Shown piece by piece: positions 55,169 to 64,000 of a stretch of DNA of 64,000 nucleotides. A program made the position numbers and the translations under genes. The first letter of the stretch is position 1, and every line of letters begins with the position of its first letter. Below the pieces are notes generated by a model. The model saw only the letters and a list, made by a program, of their open reading frames with translations. It was not told the origin of the DNA and searched no databases. Origin of the DNA: Bradyrhizobium sp. CCBAU 53340 (GTDB taxonomy: Bacteria; Pseudomonadota; Alphaproteobacteria; Rhizobiales; Xanthobacteraceae). Location: assembly GCF_015291645.1 (NCBI RefSeq), contig NZ_CP030055.1:1302001-1366000 (forward strand), in the 5' to 3' direction.

Positions 55169-56089
55169 ATGCTGAAATACCTCGCTAAAATCTCGATGGA
55201 TATTTTCCCCTCGGTGCTCGCGACGATCATCGGGGCGTACATCGTTAATCATTACATCAACGCCAAGCCAGCGGCGGATACGCCGGCGGCGGTGGTGGCG
55301 CCTGCCGGTGCCGGCAAGAAGCCCGCCGATGTGGCCAACCTCCCGGGCCCCGGCGTGAAGGCCAAGGGCGTCTCCGAGAAGAGCATTTCCGAGAAGAGCG
55401 CGGCGGACAAGCCGGCGGTCGAGAAACCCGCCGAGACCAAGGCTGCGGACGTGGCTCCCGGCGAGACCGCTCCGCACGGCCGTAGCCCGGCGCATGAGAA
55501 GTCGGTTGCCAAGTCTTCCCCGGTCACGCCCACTCCGGCGGCGTCCCCGGCCGCGCCGGTGGTCGAGGCCAATTCGGCGCCGGCCGCGACCCCCGATGCC
55601 AACGACCTGGCGCGGGCGGCGATCGAGCGCCTGCGCAAGTCCCCTGAAGGCAAGGCCGCCGAGAAGGCTGCGGAGGCCAAATCGTCGGAAACCAAGCCCG
55701 CCGAGGCCAAGGCAGCCGAGCGGACGCCGGAGCCTGCCGTGCAGGAAGCGTCCCGGATACCGGAAGCCCCCCGAACGGTGACTGCTGTGCCGTCGACGGT
55801 GCGTCCGTTGCCGCCGCCGATCAATGTGTCGACGCCGTCGCCCGAGGCCTATGGCAATGGCCCGTCGCAGTCCAATCCGCCTTACACGGCCTCGGTTGGT
55901 AACGACGACCCGAATCGGCTGACGCCGCCGGCCGATATTCCCGTGCCGATGATCGCACCGCCGCTCGACCTGCGTGCCGATGCCGGCGCGGCCGCTCCAC
56001 GGCCCAAGACCAATGTTGCCGACGAAATGCTGTCGGGCATGAAGTCGATGTTCCACGCGGTTCTGCCGAAGGGCGCCACCCCCGATTAA
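55169..56089 (+). CDS. Membrane-anchored low-complexity protein
   Basis: 306 residues. One transmembrane helix (DIFPSVLATIIGAYIVNHYI) and then about 270 residues rich in Ala, Pro, Lys and Glu with repeated KPAE/EKSA-type units, probably extended in the periplasm. No folded domain recognised; the last part (VADEMLSGMKSMFHAVLPKG) may form a helix. Function unknown; composition recalls TolA-type stalks. Confidence 0.65.
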   Translation: MLKYLAKISMDIFPSVLATIIGAYIVNHYINAKPAADTPAAVVAPAGAGKKPADVANLPGPGVKAKGVSEKSISEKSAADKPAVEKPAETKAADVAPGETAPHGRSPAHEKSVAKSSPVTPTPAASPAAPVVEANSAPAATPDANDLARAAIERLRKSPEGKAAEKAAEAKSSETKPAEAKAAERTPEPAVQEASRIPEAPRTVTAVPSTVRPLPPPINVSTPSPEAYGNGPSQSNPPYTASVGNDDPNRLTPPADIPVPMIAPPLDLRADAGAAAPRPKTNVADEMLSGMKSMFHAVLPKGATPD

Positions 56090-56183
56090 TGGGGCGCCTG
56101 CGCTCTCGTCGAGCGTTGTCGAGCGGACGCGGATCCCGTTCGCGCAACCGAAAGCGCCGCCAATCCAAGCTTGAGAAGACCAG

Positions 56184-56834
56184 TCAGCCGCCGACGCGGG
56201 CGAGGCCGCTGCGGGCGGCGTCATCGCGTGGGCGCAACGCGACGGCCTTGTTGTAGGACGCAGCCGCCTTGGTCTTGTCGCCCAGCCGCTCATAGGCCTG
56301 TCCGCGCGTCGTCCAGATCTGGGCGTTGTGGGGGTCGGCCTCGGAGGCCTCGTCGAGATCGGCCGCCGCCTCCTTGACCTTGCCGATGGCGAGATAGCTG
56401 ACAGCGCGGCCGAGCAATGGCTCCGCCTTCTGCGGATTGAGGCCGTTCGCGGCACCGAAATCGGCGATCGCGAAGTCGTGCTCATTGTTGCCCTGGTAGA
56501 GCAGGGCGCGGCCGTAGAGCGCCTGCGCATTATAGGGATCGAGCGCGACGGCGCGGTTGAACTCGTCAAGCGCCGCCTGGGTCTCGCCTGACTTGGCCAG
56601 GTCTTGCGCTTTTGCCGTGTGGGTCTGGGCCTCAGCAACGTTGGCGGCGCTGACTGCGCTGTCTGGAGCGGCAGCCGCCTTGGGCGCTTCCTGCGGCTTG
56701 TCCTTCTCCGGCATCAGCGAGCCCAGATCGAAGGAGCAGCCGCACAATGCGATCCCCATCAGGGTCAGCGCAACCGGCTGACGCCAGATCCGGCGTAGCC
56801 GCGCCAAGCCGGGCTTGGGGAAAGGGGAGGCCAT
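56184..56834 (-). CDS. TPR lipoprotein
   Basis: 216 residues. LALTLMGIALCGCSFDLG-like signal (VALTLMGIALCGC) ends in a lipobox; four TPR units follow (AQDLAKSGETQAALDEFNRA, NAQALYGRALLYQGNNEHDF, GRAVSYLAIGKVKEAAADLD and AQIWTTRGQAYERLGDKTKA). A peripheral scaffold lipoprotein of unknown partner. Confidence 0.85.
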   Translation of the reverse strand: MASPFPKPGLARLRRIWRQPVALTLMGIALCGCSFDLGSLMPEKDKPQEAPKAAAAPDSAVSAANVAEAQTHTAKAQDLAKSGETQAALDEFNRAVALDPYNAQALYGRALLYQGNNEHDFAIADFGAANGLNPQKAEPLLGRAVSYLAIGKVKEAAADLDEASEADPHNAQIWTTRGQAYERLGDKTKAAASYNKAVALRPRDDAARSGLARVGG

Positions 56835-56852
56835 CTACGGTTCGCTCGCGCT

Positions 56853-56981
56853 AGAGCATGATCCGGAAAAGTGTGCAGGGGATTTCCCTCGCGACAAATG
56901 CAGAATGCGTTTGCGCGGAGATCATGCTCGAACAACAACCTAAAGCGCGATGACAAATAATCCTAATCTCATCGCGCTTTA
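56853..56981. repeat. Composite repeat, AGCATGAT and TAAAGCGCGATGA palindromes
   Basis: AGCATGAT (56855-56862) pairs with ATCATGCT (56921-56928), and TAAAGCGCGATGA (56941-56953) pairs perfectly with TCATCGCGCTTTA (56969-56981). I recognise this two-part unit as a widespread Rhizobiales intergenic element. Confidence 0.75.
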
Positions 56982-57019
56982 ACGCCGCATCTGTCGTGCC
57001 CGGTCCCAGAAAGGCACCG

Positions 57020-57057
57020 CTCACAAAAGAATAACGCGGGCCAGGAGCCCGCGTTAT
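57020..57057 (-). terminator. Terminator of rpsU
   Basis: On the minus strand ATAACGCGGGC (57057-57047) pairs with GCCCGCGTTAT (57041-57031), followed by TCTTTTGTG. It lies 31 bases past the rpsU stop. Confidence 0.88.
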
Positions 57058-57087
57058 CGAAAACTCAATCCTGCAATATCGGCAATC

Positions 57088-57384
57088 TCAGCGCGGTCCG
57101 CGCGGACCTGCACCGGCGCCGCCACGGCCACCACGCTCGCCACCGGGGCCAGCACCGAACACCGGCTTCGGCTTCATCGGCAGCAGGCCTTCGCGCTGCA
57201 GCTTCTTGCGGGCCAGCTTGCGCGCACGGCGCACGGCTTCGGCCTTTTCACGAGCCTTCTTCTCGGAGGGCTTCTCGTAGTGACCGCGGAGCTTCATCTC
57301 GCGGAAAATGCCTTCGCGCTGCATCTTCTTCTTCAGCGCCTTGAGGGCTTGGTCGACATTGTTATCGCGAACGAGAACCTGCAC
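57088..57384 (-). CDS. rpsU: 30S ribosomal protein S21
   Basis: 98 residues. [20 protein letters not shown] and [20 protein letters not shown] are the S21 core; a Gly/Arg-rich tail ([20 protein letters not shown]) is an alphaproteobacterial extension that could bind RNA. S21 helps start translation at the 30S platform. Monocistronic, with a clear terminator. Confidence 0.97.
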   Translation of the reverse strand: MQVLVRDNNVDQALKALKKKMQREGIFREMKLRGHYEKPSEKKAREKAEAVRRARKLARKKLQREGLLPMKPKPVFGAGPGGERGGRGGAGAGPRGPR

Positions 57385-57645
57385 GCGGCATCCTCTTCAG
57401 TGGATCGGATTTGAATTCTGGTAAGTCAAAGGGGATGGCGAAACGCGCAAGCCCTTAACCTTGAGCGCGCGGATGTATCAGACAAAACCCGGGATGTCCA
57501 CCTGCCAAGCGGGTTTTCGGGCCAAGTTCAGCCATTAAATGCGGCGAAAATGCTCTCGTGCGGCCCTGATTTGGGAGATTTGGCGCCAATATGGGGCCGC
57601 AGCGGACATAGTTCCGAAAATCTTTGAAATCAGGGGAGACGCCAC

Positions 57646-58368
57646 ATGGACATGAAGAAATATGCTGCCGAGGCCATCGGCACGTTCTGGCTCACATTCG
57701 CAGGCTGCGGCAGCGCGGTCATCGCCGCCGGTTTTCCGCAGGTCGGCATCGGCCTGGTGGGCGTGTCCCTGGCCTTTGGCCTCAGCGTCGTCACCATGGC
57801 CTATGCGATCGGCCATATCTCGGGCTGCCACCTCAACCCGGCCGTCACGGTCGGCCTTGCCGCGGGCGGGCGGTTTCCCGCGGGCCAGATCCTGCCTTAC
57901 GTGATTGCGCAGGTCTGCGGCGCCATCGTTGCGGCCGAGCTGCTCTTTGTGATCGCGAGCGGCGCGCCCGGGTTCGACGTCACCAAGGGCTTTGCCTCCA
58001 ACGGCTATGATGTGCATTCGCCTGGCCAGTACAGCATGGTCGCCTGCTTCGTCACCGAGGTCGTGATGACCATGATGTTCCTGTTCGTCATCATGGGCGC
58101 GACCCACGGCCGCGCGCCCGCGGGTTTCGCGCCGCTCGCGATCGGACTTGCGCTGGTGATGATCCATCTCGTCAGCATCCCCGTCACCAACACGTCGGTG
58201 AACCCGGCGCGCAGCACGGGCCCCGCACTGTTCGTCGGCGGCTGGGCGCTGTCGCAGCTCTGGCTGTTCTGGATCGCACCGCTGATCGGCGGCGCGCTGG
58301 GCGGGGTGATCTATCGCTGGCTCAGCGAGGAGCCCGCGGGCGTCGTCGCGGGCGTGAAGACGGCGTAG
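57646..58368 (+). CDS. aqpZ: Aquaporin Z
   Basis: 240 residues, six helices with two NPA loops (HLNPAVT and SVNPARS). The selectivity residues H, T and R in [18 protein letters not shown] match the narrow water-specific filter of E. coli AqpZ. It exchanges water across the inner membrane. An in-frame ATG two codons later is an alternative start; GGGGAGA favours 57646. Confidence 0.95.
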   Translation: MDMKKYAAEAIGTFWLTFAGCGSAVIAAGFPQVGIGLVGVSLAFGLSVVTMAYAIGHISGCHLNPAVTVGLAAGGRFPAGQILPYVIAQVCGAIVAAELLFVIASGAPGFDVTKGFASNGYDVHSPGQYSMVACFVTEVVMTMMFLFVIMGATHGRAPAGFAPLAIGLALVMIHLVSIPVTNTSVNPARSTGPALFVGGWALSQLWLFWIAPLIGGALGGVIYRWLSEEPAGVVAGVKTA

Positions 58369-58405
58369 CTGACAGGCGGGATCGCAGCACGAAGCTGCGG
58401 TCCCG

Positions 58406-59512
58406 CTACTTGAACTTCGGCGGCCTGACCTCGGTGACGTGGCCCATCTTGCGGCCGGGGCGCGGGGCGCCTTTGCCGTAGATGTGGACGGTCGCGCCCG
58501 GCACGCTCAGCCACTGCTCGTAATCGTAGATCTCGTCGCCGATCAGATTGGTCATGGTGACGATCTCGCCGTGGCGCACCGGCTTGGCGAGCGACCAGCC
58601 GGCGATGGCGCGGATGTGCTGCTCGAACTGGGAGACGGACGCGCCGTCGAGCGTCCAGTGTCCGGAATTGTGCACGCGCGGAGCGATCTCGTTGACCAGC
58701 ACCTTCGATCCGCCGCCGTTGGCGAGGACGAACATCTCAACCGCGAGCACGCCGACATAGTCGAGCGCGGTTGCGATCTTGCCGGCGATGCTGCGCGCCT
58801 CTTCGGCTAGCGCGTCTGGAATCGGCGCGGGCGCGCGGGAGATCTTCAGAATGTGGTCGCGGTGCTCGTTCTCGGTGACGTCGAAGCACTCGACCTGGCC
58901 TGTGGCCGAACGCGCGGCGATCACGGAGATCTCGCGCTCGTACGGAATGAAGGCTTCCAGGATCGCCGATTTGGTGGCGAGGCTGGTCCACACTTTCGCG
59001 ATGTCGTCGCCCTCGCGGATGATGGCCTGGCCCTTGCCGTCATAGCCGAAGCGGCGGGTCTTCAGCACCGCGGGAAGGCCGATCCTGACGATCGCCTCGC
59101 GCAGCGATGCGACTGACGTCACGTCCGCATAGGCTGCGGTGCCGATGCCGAGCCGGGTGACAAAATCCTTCTCCGCGAGCCGGTCCTGGGTGGTCTCGAG
59201 GATCTTGCGGTTGGGCAGAACCGGGCGGCGCGCGTCAAGCACCATGGCGGCTGCGGCCGGCACGTTCTCGAATTCGTAGGTGATGACGTCGACGTCGTGG
59301 GCGAATAATTCGAGCGCCTCGACGTCGGCATATTCGGCACAGGTCGCGTTCAGCACGACGTCGAAGGCCGGCGAATCCGGATCGGGGGAGAACACCTGGC
59401 AGCGCAGGCCGAGCCGTGCGGCGGCCATGGCCAGCATCCGACCGAGTTGTCCGCCGCCGAGGATTCCGATGGTGTCGCCGGGCTTCAGCTTCACCTGCTT
59501 TGCGTCAGTCAC
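58406..59512 (-). CDS. purK: PurK, 5-(carboxyamino)imidazole ribonucleotide synthase
   Basis: 368 residues, ATP-grasp. [20 protein letters not shown] opens the preATP domain; [17 protein letters not shown] and [20 protein letters not shown] are the ATP-grasp and substrate blocks. It makes N5-CAIR from AIR, ATP and bicarbonate in purine synthesis. Its start overlaps the purE stop by 4 bases. Confidence 0.97.
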   Translation of the reverse strand: MTDAKQVKLKPGDTIGILGGGQLGRMLAMAAARLGLRCQVFSPDPDSPAFDVVLNATCAEYADVEALELFAHDVDVITYEFENVPAAAAMVLDARRPVLPNRKILETTQDRLAEKDFVTRLGIGTAAYADVTSVASLREAIVRIGLPAVLKTRRFGYDGKGQAIIREGDDIAKVWTSLATKSAILEAFIPYEREISVIAARSATGQVECFDVTENEHRDHILKISRAPAPIPDALAEEARSIAGKIATALDYVGVLAVEMFVLANGGGSKVLVNEIAPRVHNSGHWTLDGASVSQFEQHIRAIAGWSLAKPVRHGEIVTMTNLIGDEIYDYEQWLSVPGATVHIYGKGAPRPGRKMGHVTEVRPPKFK

Positions 59513-59997
59513 GCCTTGTCCTCCGGGCGCTCGGCAACGGCCTCGGTCTGCGCCTTGCGCCAGGCGGCGAGGCGCTCGGACAGCGCGGGATCGGACAGGG
59601 CCAGCACGGCCGCCGCCAGCAGCGCCGCATTGATCGCGCCGGCCTTGCCGATCGCGAGCGTGCCGACCGGAATGCCGGCAGGCATCTGTACGATCGAATA
59701 GAGCGAATCGATGCCCTTCAGCGTCCTGGACTCGACGGGCACGCCGAACACCGGCAGTTCCGTCAGCGCCGCGGCCATGCCGGGCAGGTGCGCAGCGCCA
59801 CCGGCGCCGGCGATGATGACCTTGAAGCCCTCGGCCTTGGCGCCCTTGGCGAAGGCAAACAGCCGGTCGGGGGTGCGGTGGGCCGAAACGATGCGGGTGT
59901 CGGTGGCAACGCCGAGGGCGGCAAGCGTGTCGGCGGCGTGCCGCATCGTCTCCCAGTCCGACTGGCTTCCCATGATGATGGCGATCGGCGCGGTCAT
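59509..59997 (-). CDS. purE: PurE, N5-CAIR mutase
   Basis: 162 residues, class I Pur[38 protein letters not shown] and [20 protein letters not shown] contain the Ser, Asp and His of the active site. It converts N5-CAIR to CAIR. First gene of the purE-purK pair. Confidence 0.97.
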   Translation of the reverse strand: MTAPIAIIMGSQSDWETMRHAADTLAALGVATDTRIVSAHRTPDRLFAFAKGAKAEGFKVIIAGAGGAAHLPGMAAALTELPVFGVPVESRTLKGIDSLYSIVQMPAGIPVGTLAIGKAGAINAALLAAAVLALSDPALSERLAAWRKAQTEAVAERPEDKA

Positions 59998-60084
59998 GAC
60001 GTCAATTGTGCTCGGAAAACAGGAAGATAGGCCAGATTAACGGTTCCGGCCGGCGGCTCGCAAGGCGGTGGCAAGGAGAAGGGA

Positions 60085-60858
60085 ATGCACTATCCTGTCT
60101 TGGTGAATCCCCGCAAGCCTTCATTGAGCAGGATGCCCATGAAGAAACCAAAAAGGGCGACCGCTGCGAAGGCCAAAAAGGGCCGGAAGGCCAGCGGGAG
60201 CCGAACGAAAACTGCACCCAAGCCGGCCGCGGCGCCGCCCCGCGGGTCCGTCGCCCGAGTCGCCAAGACCGCCAGCAAGGACAGCAGCAAGGCGACCATC
60301 CGTGGCCTGCGGACCAAGCTCACGAAGGCGCTGCGACGCATCGCCGAGCTCGAGGCGGCAGCCGACACCGATTTCCTGCTGGATATACCCAACCGGCGCG
60401 GGTTCGAGCGCGAGCTCCAGCGCGCCGTCGCCTATATGAAGCGCTACCGCGCCAGCGGCGCGCTGATCGTGCTCGACGTCGACCGGCTGAAGCCGATCAA
60501 CGATGCCTTCGGCCATGCCGCCGGCGACGAGGTGCTGAAGGCGATCGCCGCGACACTGACGCGGCAGATTCGCGCCTCCGACGTGGTCGGCCGTCTCGGT
60601 GGCGACGAGTTTGCCCTGCTGCTCTGGAATCTCAGCGAGACCGACGCAAAGGCGAAGGCCGCCATCTTCGAGCAGGCGATCGACGAATTGTCGTTTGTCT
60701 TTCGCGGCCAGCATGTGACGGCGGGCGCGTCTGCCGGTGTTGCGCTGCTCGGCGCGCAGTCCGATCCTGTACGCGCACTGGAGGAGGCTGATGCCGCCAT
60801 GTATGTGCGCAAGGCGCATCGGCGGCACGAGCCGCGGATCAGGCTCGTGAGCAGCTAA
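60085..60858 (+). CDS. Soluble diguanylate cyclase with a basic N-terminal tail
   Basis: 257 residues. The first 75 residues are rich in Lys, Ala and Arg (MKKPKRATAAKAKKGRKASG onward), followed by a helix (TIRGLRTKLTKALRRIAELE) and a GGDEF domain with DVDRLKPINDAFGHAAGDEV, an inhibitory RASD site and an intact GGDEF. There is no sensor domain or membrane segment. An AAGGAG ribosome-binding site 6 bases before the ATG supports the full tail. It should make cyclic di-GMP; the tail may bind nucleic acid. Confidence 0.88.
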   Translation: MHYPVLVNPRKPSLSRMPMKKPKRATAAKAKKGRKASGSRTKTAPKPAAAPPRGSVARVAKTASKDSSKATIRGLRTKLTKALRRIAELEAAADTDFLLDIPNRRGFERELQRAVAYMKRYRASGALIVLDVDRLKPINDAFGHAAGDEVLKAIAATLTRQIRASDVVGRLGGDEFALLLWNLSETDAKAKAAIFEQAIDELSFVFRGQHVTAGASAGVALLGAQSDPVRALEEADAAMYVRKAHRRHEPRIRLVSS

Positions 60859-60860
60859 CT

Positions 60861-61112
60861 TTACAGCGTGGCCAGATCTTCCGGCACGTTGCCGAATTTG
60901 CGCAGCAGCGTGGCGTCACCGAATTCGCCGGTCATGGGATCGCCGCTACGGCTGAACGCGACCGCGCCGATATGGCCGGCACCGTGCGCCAGAGCCTCGG
61001 CGCGCCGCAGCGCGGCCGTTGAGCTCTGGCATTCCTCCGCGGCGCCCGCGACAGGCGATCCGTCGGCATCGATCAGGAAGGGCATTGCAACGTAGTAGGT
61101 CACGTCGGACAT
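60861..61112 (-). CDS. Conserved hypothetical small protein
   Basis: 83 residues: TYYVAMPFLIDADGSPVAGA, a helix (SSTAALRRAEALAHGAGHIG) and AVAFSRSGDPMTGEFGDATL. It looks like a small alpha/beta protein, family unnamed to me. Its stop lies 2 bases from the stop of the diguanylate cyclase. GGAGCAAC precedes the ATG. Confidence 0.7.
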   Translation of the reverse strand: MSDVTYYVAMPFLIDADGSPVAGAAEECQSSTAALRRAEALAHGAGHIGAVAFSRSGDPMTGEFGDATLLRKFGNVPEDLATL

Positions 61113-61131
61113 GGCGTTGCTCCTGTAATAC

Positions 61132-61350
61132 TCAGGCGGCGCTGCTCTTGCCCCGCATCTTGCTGAGTGATGCCTCGGGAATGCAGCCGGCCGAAATCGC
61201 CGCCTGCAATTCTTCCAGCTCGGCTTCCAGATATTCGTTGGCCATGATCAGCGCCTTGATGGTGCTGCGCAGATTGCCGTCGCACATCGCAATCGCCTGG
61301 TCGCAGGCCTGTTCATAGTGGCTGTTGTCGAGAAGGGCTGGGACTGACAT
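61132..61350 (-). CDS. Small helical protein
   Basis: 72 residues from MSVPALLDNSHYEQACDQAI; the longer frame upstream is unsupported, as AAGGAC precedes the chosen ATG. Helical sequence NLRSTIKALIMANEYLEAEL continuing EELQAAISAGCIPE. No domain recognised. It belongs to a run of very short minus-strand genes. Confidence 0.6.
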   Translation of the reverse strand: MSVPALLDNSHYEQACDQAIAMCDGNLRSTIKALIMANEYLEAELEELQAAISAGCIPEASLSKMRGKSSAA

Positions 61351-61469
61351 TTGCGGTGTCCTTGCGGGTTGTTCTTGGACGTTTCCTGGGCGTCGGGGTG
61401 GACTTATGTTCTTCTTTTGTTCTTTTTGAGTCAAGCGGATTCATCGCGGCGATCCGCAACCGCTGTGGG

Positions 61470-61676
61470 TCAGGCGATGATGTCGGGCGTGATCTGGTCT
61501 TCGATGAAGGCGATACGGTCGCGCAACAACAGCTTGCGTTTCTTCAATCGCTGCAGCCGCAACAGGTCGGGGGCGGGCGATTGATGCAGTGCATCGATCG
61601 CCGCATCGAGATCTCGGTGTTCCTGCTGCAACCGGGTGAGCTCGGCTTCGAGCTCACGCTCGTCTTCATGGGTCAT
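61470..61676 (-). CDS. DUF465 (YdcH-like) protein
   Basis: 68 residues: LEAELTRLQQEHRDLDAAID, then LLRLQRLKKRKLLLRDRIAF and the tail IEDQITPDIIA. The R-L-K-K-R-K-L-x-L-x-D-x-I motif is characteristic. A small antiparallel coiled coil of unknown role. Confidence 0.9.
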   Translation of the reverse strand: MTHEDERELEAELTRLQQEHRDLDAAIDALHQSPAPDLLRLQRLKKRKLLLRDRIAFIEDQITPDIIA

Positions 61677-62004
61677 GTCTGCGGTGGCCGAAAACCGATA
61701 GGCTTGAGATTAAGGCTGTGGATGCCCTGTGGAAATTATCGTCCTTGCGCGGCGTGATCGCAAGCGATCTGCGACCTTCGCGCACCGCTCCCTCGCAAGA
61801 TATTTCAACGATTCGCGAGCGCGTGGCGCAAGCGCATTGATATCATGGAATTTTCGCCGAGTGGTTCCTTACTCACGGTTCGTTACATATGATTTTTCAA
61901 AAATGACGGTGCGACGACGGATACATATCGACAGAACGAATCGGTGATGTACACTTCGCTGTCCGGATCGAATCCAAGGTTCACCCCTGCCGAGGAGGTT
62001 TCGA
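61677..62004. other. AT-richer gap between the two DUF465 genes
   Basis: 328 bases of lower GC than the surroundings. A 72-codon plus-strand frame (61729-61947, basic, without a ribosome-binding site) is not convincing. The promoters of both DUF465 genes should lie here. Confidence 0.5.
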
Positions 62005-62187
62005 ATGACAATTCAGGCACATCTGGTTGAATTGGAACGGAAGCACAAAACTCTCGAAAACGAATTGCACGAAGCTCTCGTGCACCTTTCAACAGACGAC
62101 CTGCAAATTGTTGAGTTGAAGCGCCGCAAGTTGATGGTCAAGGACCAGATCGAACGACTGAAGCAAACCGGCGACACGCTTCACTAG
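62005..62187 (+). CDS. DUF465 (YdcH-like) protein
   Basis: 60 residues, MTIQAHLVELERKHKTLENE and then IVELKRRKLMVKDQIERLKQ. Same family as the gene 330 bases upstream on the other strand but clearly diverged. A strong GAGGAGG site precedes the ATG. Confidence 0.9.
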   Translation: MTIQAHLVELERKHKTLENELHEALVHLSTDDLQIVELKRRKLMVKDQIERLKQTGDTLH

Positions 62188-62229
62188 TAACCCCCGTAAC
62201 AGCGTAGAGTTTGATCATATCCTTTCAGG

Positions 62230-62259
62230 CAGGGATGGGAGCTTTTGCGCTCATCCCTG
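62230..62259. other. Hairpin between convergent genes
   Basis: CAGGGATG (62230-62237) pairs with CATCCCTG (62252-62259), with a shorter inner AGC/GCT pair. It could stop the DUF465 transcript, but no T-tract follows. Confidence 0.4.
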
Positions 62260-62362
62260 GCTGTCAGATGTACACTGCGCGATCATCATTGCGCGGTGGA
62301 GGATCTCTATTCGGGCGCGTCTTCCTGACGCGAACCGGCATCCGCTTCGCTCGAAAGCGGCG

Positions 62363-63466
62363 CTAGATTTCTGCGAGCTCAGCAACGTGGTCCGCGATCG
62401 CGAGTGAGGATGTCAGTCCCGGCGATTCGATACCGAACAGATTGACCAGACCCGCGACGCCATGGTCGCGTGGACCCTGCATCAGAAAATCCTGCGTGGC
62501 GACTGCGGGCGGCACGATCTTCGGGCGGATGCCCGAATAGCTCGGCATCAGCGCGCCGTCGGGCAGCGTCGGCCAGTATTTGCGGATCGCCGGATAGAAG
62601 CGCTCGGCGCGTGACGGATCGACTTCGTAGTCGATCGTCTCGATCCATTCGACGTCGGGGCCGAAGCGCGCCTGGCCTGCCATGTCCAGCGTCAGATGCA
62701 CCCCTAGCCCGCCGGGCTCGGGCACGGGATAGATCAGGCGCGAGAACGGCGCGCGCGCATTGCAGCTGAAATAATTGCCCTTGGCGAGATAGGCCGGCGG
62801 AATCCGGTCGATCGGCATGCCGTCGATGTGGCGTGCCACGGTCGTGGCCGAAAGCCCGGCGGCGTTGACGAGCAGGTCGCATTGCAGCGTCATCGGCGCT
62901 TCGCCGCCGGCTTCGATCTCGATCACGCCGGCCTCCGCCTTGGCGCGGATCAGCGGCGTGTGAAACGCGAAGGCCGCGCCCGCTTCCTCAGCTTCGCCGC
63001 GCAGCGAGAGCATGTAGGCATGGCTGTCGATGATGCCTGTCGACGGTGACAGCAGCGCGGCGTCGCAGGCCAGTGCCGGCTCCAGCGCACGCGCGGCCTC
63101 GCCGGAGAGCAACTGCATGTCGAGCACGCCATTGGCCTCGGCGTGCGCCTTGATCGATTGCAGCTTCTCGGTTTCCTTCGGATTGGTCGCGACGATCAGC
63201 TTGCCGCAGTTCTTGTGTGGGATGCCGCGCTCGCCGCAGTAGCGGTAAAGCGCATGCTTGCCGCTGACGCACATGCGCGCCATCCAGCTTCCGGCCCGGT
63301 AGTAGATCCCGGCATGGATCACCTCGCTGTTGCGCGAGGAGGTGACGGTGCCGATGGCCTCGGCCTCTTCGAGCACGATCACCTCGCGTCCCGCCTGGGC
63401 GAGCTTCCGGGCCACCGCGAGCCCGACGACGCCGGCTCCGATGACGACGCAGTCGACCCTATCCAT
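62363..63466 (-). CDS. FAD-dependent oxidoreductase, LhgO-like
   Basis: 367 residues of the DAO family. The dinucleotide motif is [20 protein letters not shown], and the L-2-hydroxyglutarate oxidase-type signature is [40 protein letters not shown] and [20 protein letters not shown] are further landmarks. It most likely oxidises L-2-hydroxyglutarate or a similar 2-hydroxy acid, passing electrons to quinone. The ATG at 63466 opens directly into the motif. Confidence 0.88.
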   Translation of the reverse strand: MDRVDCVVIGAGVVGLAVARKLAQAGREVIVLEEAEAIGTVTSSRNSEVIHAGIYYRAGSWMARMCVSGKHALYRYCGERGIPHKNCGKLIVATNPKETEKLQSIKAHAEANGVLDMQLLSGEAARALEPALACDAALLSPSTGIIDSHAYMLSLRGEAEEAGAAFAFHTPLIRAKAEAGVIEIEAGGEAPMTLQCDLLVNAAGLSATTVARHIDGMPIDRIPPAYLAKGNYFSCNARAPFSRLIYPVPEPGGLGVHLTLDMAGQARFGPDVEWIETIDYEVDPSRAERFYPAIRKYWPTLPDGALMPSYSGIRPKIVPPAVATQDFLMQGPRDHGVAGLVNLFGIESPGLTSSLAIADHVAELAEI

Positions 63467-63671
63467 GGTTTTGCAGAAGTCCCGCTGAAGGGGCCGATGG
63501 CGCCGGGTTGCCTGGAAAACGTGCTACGCGGCCGATTTCCGTTAAGGAAGCATTTATCATGTCAGGGCAATTGCCGTATTTCACGTCACATTTTTCTGTT
63601 GGACGTACAGGCGTTTACCCGATCCAAACCCGTGAAGCCAGACAATCCGCAGTTGAAATCGCGGGTGGCTG

Positions 63672-64000
63672 ATGGCTGAGAAGAACTGGCACGAAGGCAG
63701 CATGCTTCCGATTGCTGTGCAGGCCGTCGTGTGCCTGACCAGCGCGGTCGCGCCTTCGCGCGCCTATGCGGACGGCCTCACGCCGCCGAGCCATCTTGGC
63801 GATATCGATCCCAATCTGATCTGGGAAGCCCTGATCGGGGGCGTTGCCGTCTGTGCGTTCCTGGTCGCCATCGCGCTGTGGATCCATTCCGCGCTGCGCC
63901 GGAGCAAGCGGGCACAGTTGCGCCGCAACGCGTTCATCTCCTCCGCCATGAACAATCTGAACCAGGGCGTGGTGATGACGGATGCGCAGCGGCGCATCAT
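63672..64000 (+). CDS. Membrane signalling protein with PAS domain, N-terminal part
   Basis: Open to the window edge. A hydrophobic signal-like segment (MLPIAVQAVVCLTSAVAPSR) and one membrane helix (ALIGGVAVCAFLVAIALWIH) are followed by the beginning of a PAS domain (AFISSAMNNLNQGVVMTDAQ). In this group such openings usually lead into GGDEF-EAL, but that part is outside. The ATG at 63672 could be replaced by one at 63702. Confidence 0.7.
   Translation, partial: MAEKNWHEGSMLPIAVQAVVCLTSAVAPSRAYADGLTPPSHLGDIDPNLIWEALIGGVAVCAFLVAIALWIHSALRRSKRAQLRRNAFISSAMNNLNQGVVMTDAQRRI

Noticed and set aside
61729..61947. 72-codon frame between the DUF465 genes
   Set aside because: GTG start without a ribosome-binding site and a basic, featureless product.
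62206..62218. AGAGTTTGATCAT, identical to the first bases of bacterial 16S rRNA
   Set aside because: The match stops after 13 bases and no rRNA sequence follows; chance similarity.

Overview
The window is high-GC DNA from an alphaproteobacterium, most probably Bradyrhizobium or a close relative in the Nitrobacteraceae. This rests on gene content (GapR/DUF2312, DUF1036, DUF1244 and DUF2852 proteins, a bacterial aa3 oxidase subunit IV, three-gene pntAA-pntAB-pntB, an alphaproteobacterial Tol-Pal cluster with cpoB, tilS and ftsH) and on interspersed palindromic repeats of the kind I associate with that group. I see no rRNA, tRNA, CRISPR array, phage or insertion sequence. It looks like chromosomal backbone with small accessory patches.

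Layout. 1-8.9 kb: the 3' end of an ECF42-type sigma factor, a SRPBCC-VOC gene pair and, 5 kb further on, a YciI/DGPF gene pair. Both pairs are preceded by the same promoter-like signal (TGTCGG-N17-CGTC), so I read them as one split sigma regulon. Between them lie very small membrane proteins, an SDR dehydrogenase and a soluble chemoreceptor with three equal PAS repeats. 8.1-12.5 kb: a TetR regulator and a DUF2852 gene sharing a 19-bp operator, small proteins, a fatty-acid desaturase with a terminator-like hairpin in its leader, and a flavodoxin behind an FNR/FixK-type box. 12.8-28.7 kb: tolQRAB, then a 6.9-kb patch (GGDEF-EAL protein, cyclase-hydrolase fusion, DoxX, cupin, FeeM-like acyltransferase), then pal-cpoB-tilS-ftsH and a DUF3052 gene. 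29-37.7 kb: a hydrolase, a tandem pair of 495-residue membrane proteins, a Flp pilin, a metallophosphoesterase, a PAP2 phosphatase and a TetR regulator. 37.7-49.6 kb: pyruvate kinase, gapR, two cell-wall enzymes (DUF882 peptidase and L,D-transpeptidase), an NtrC-type regulator, an M3 peptidase and an oxidase subunit. 49.7-60 kb: transhydrogenase operon, a hydrolase, a Ca2+/H+ exchanger, rpsU, aqpZ and purE-purK. 60-64 kb: a diguanylate cyclase, several tiny proteins (two DUF465), an LhgO-like oxidoreductase and the start of another membrane signalling protein.

Common themes are envelope integrity (Tol-Pal, L,D-transpeptidase, DUF882, FtsH) and second-messenger signalling (two active-looking GGDEF proteins and one class III cyclase). 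Coordinates include stop codons. Start codons were chosen by ribosome-binding-site spacing where alternatives existed.
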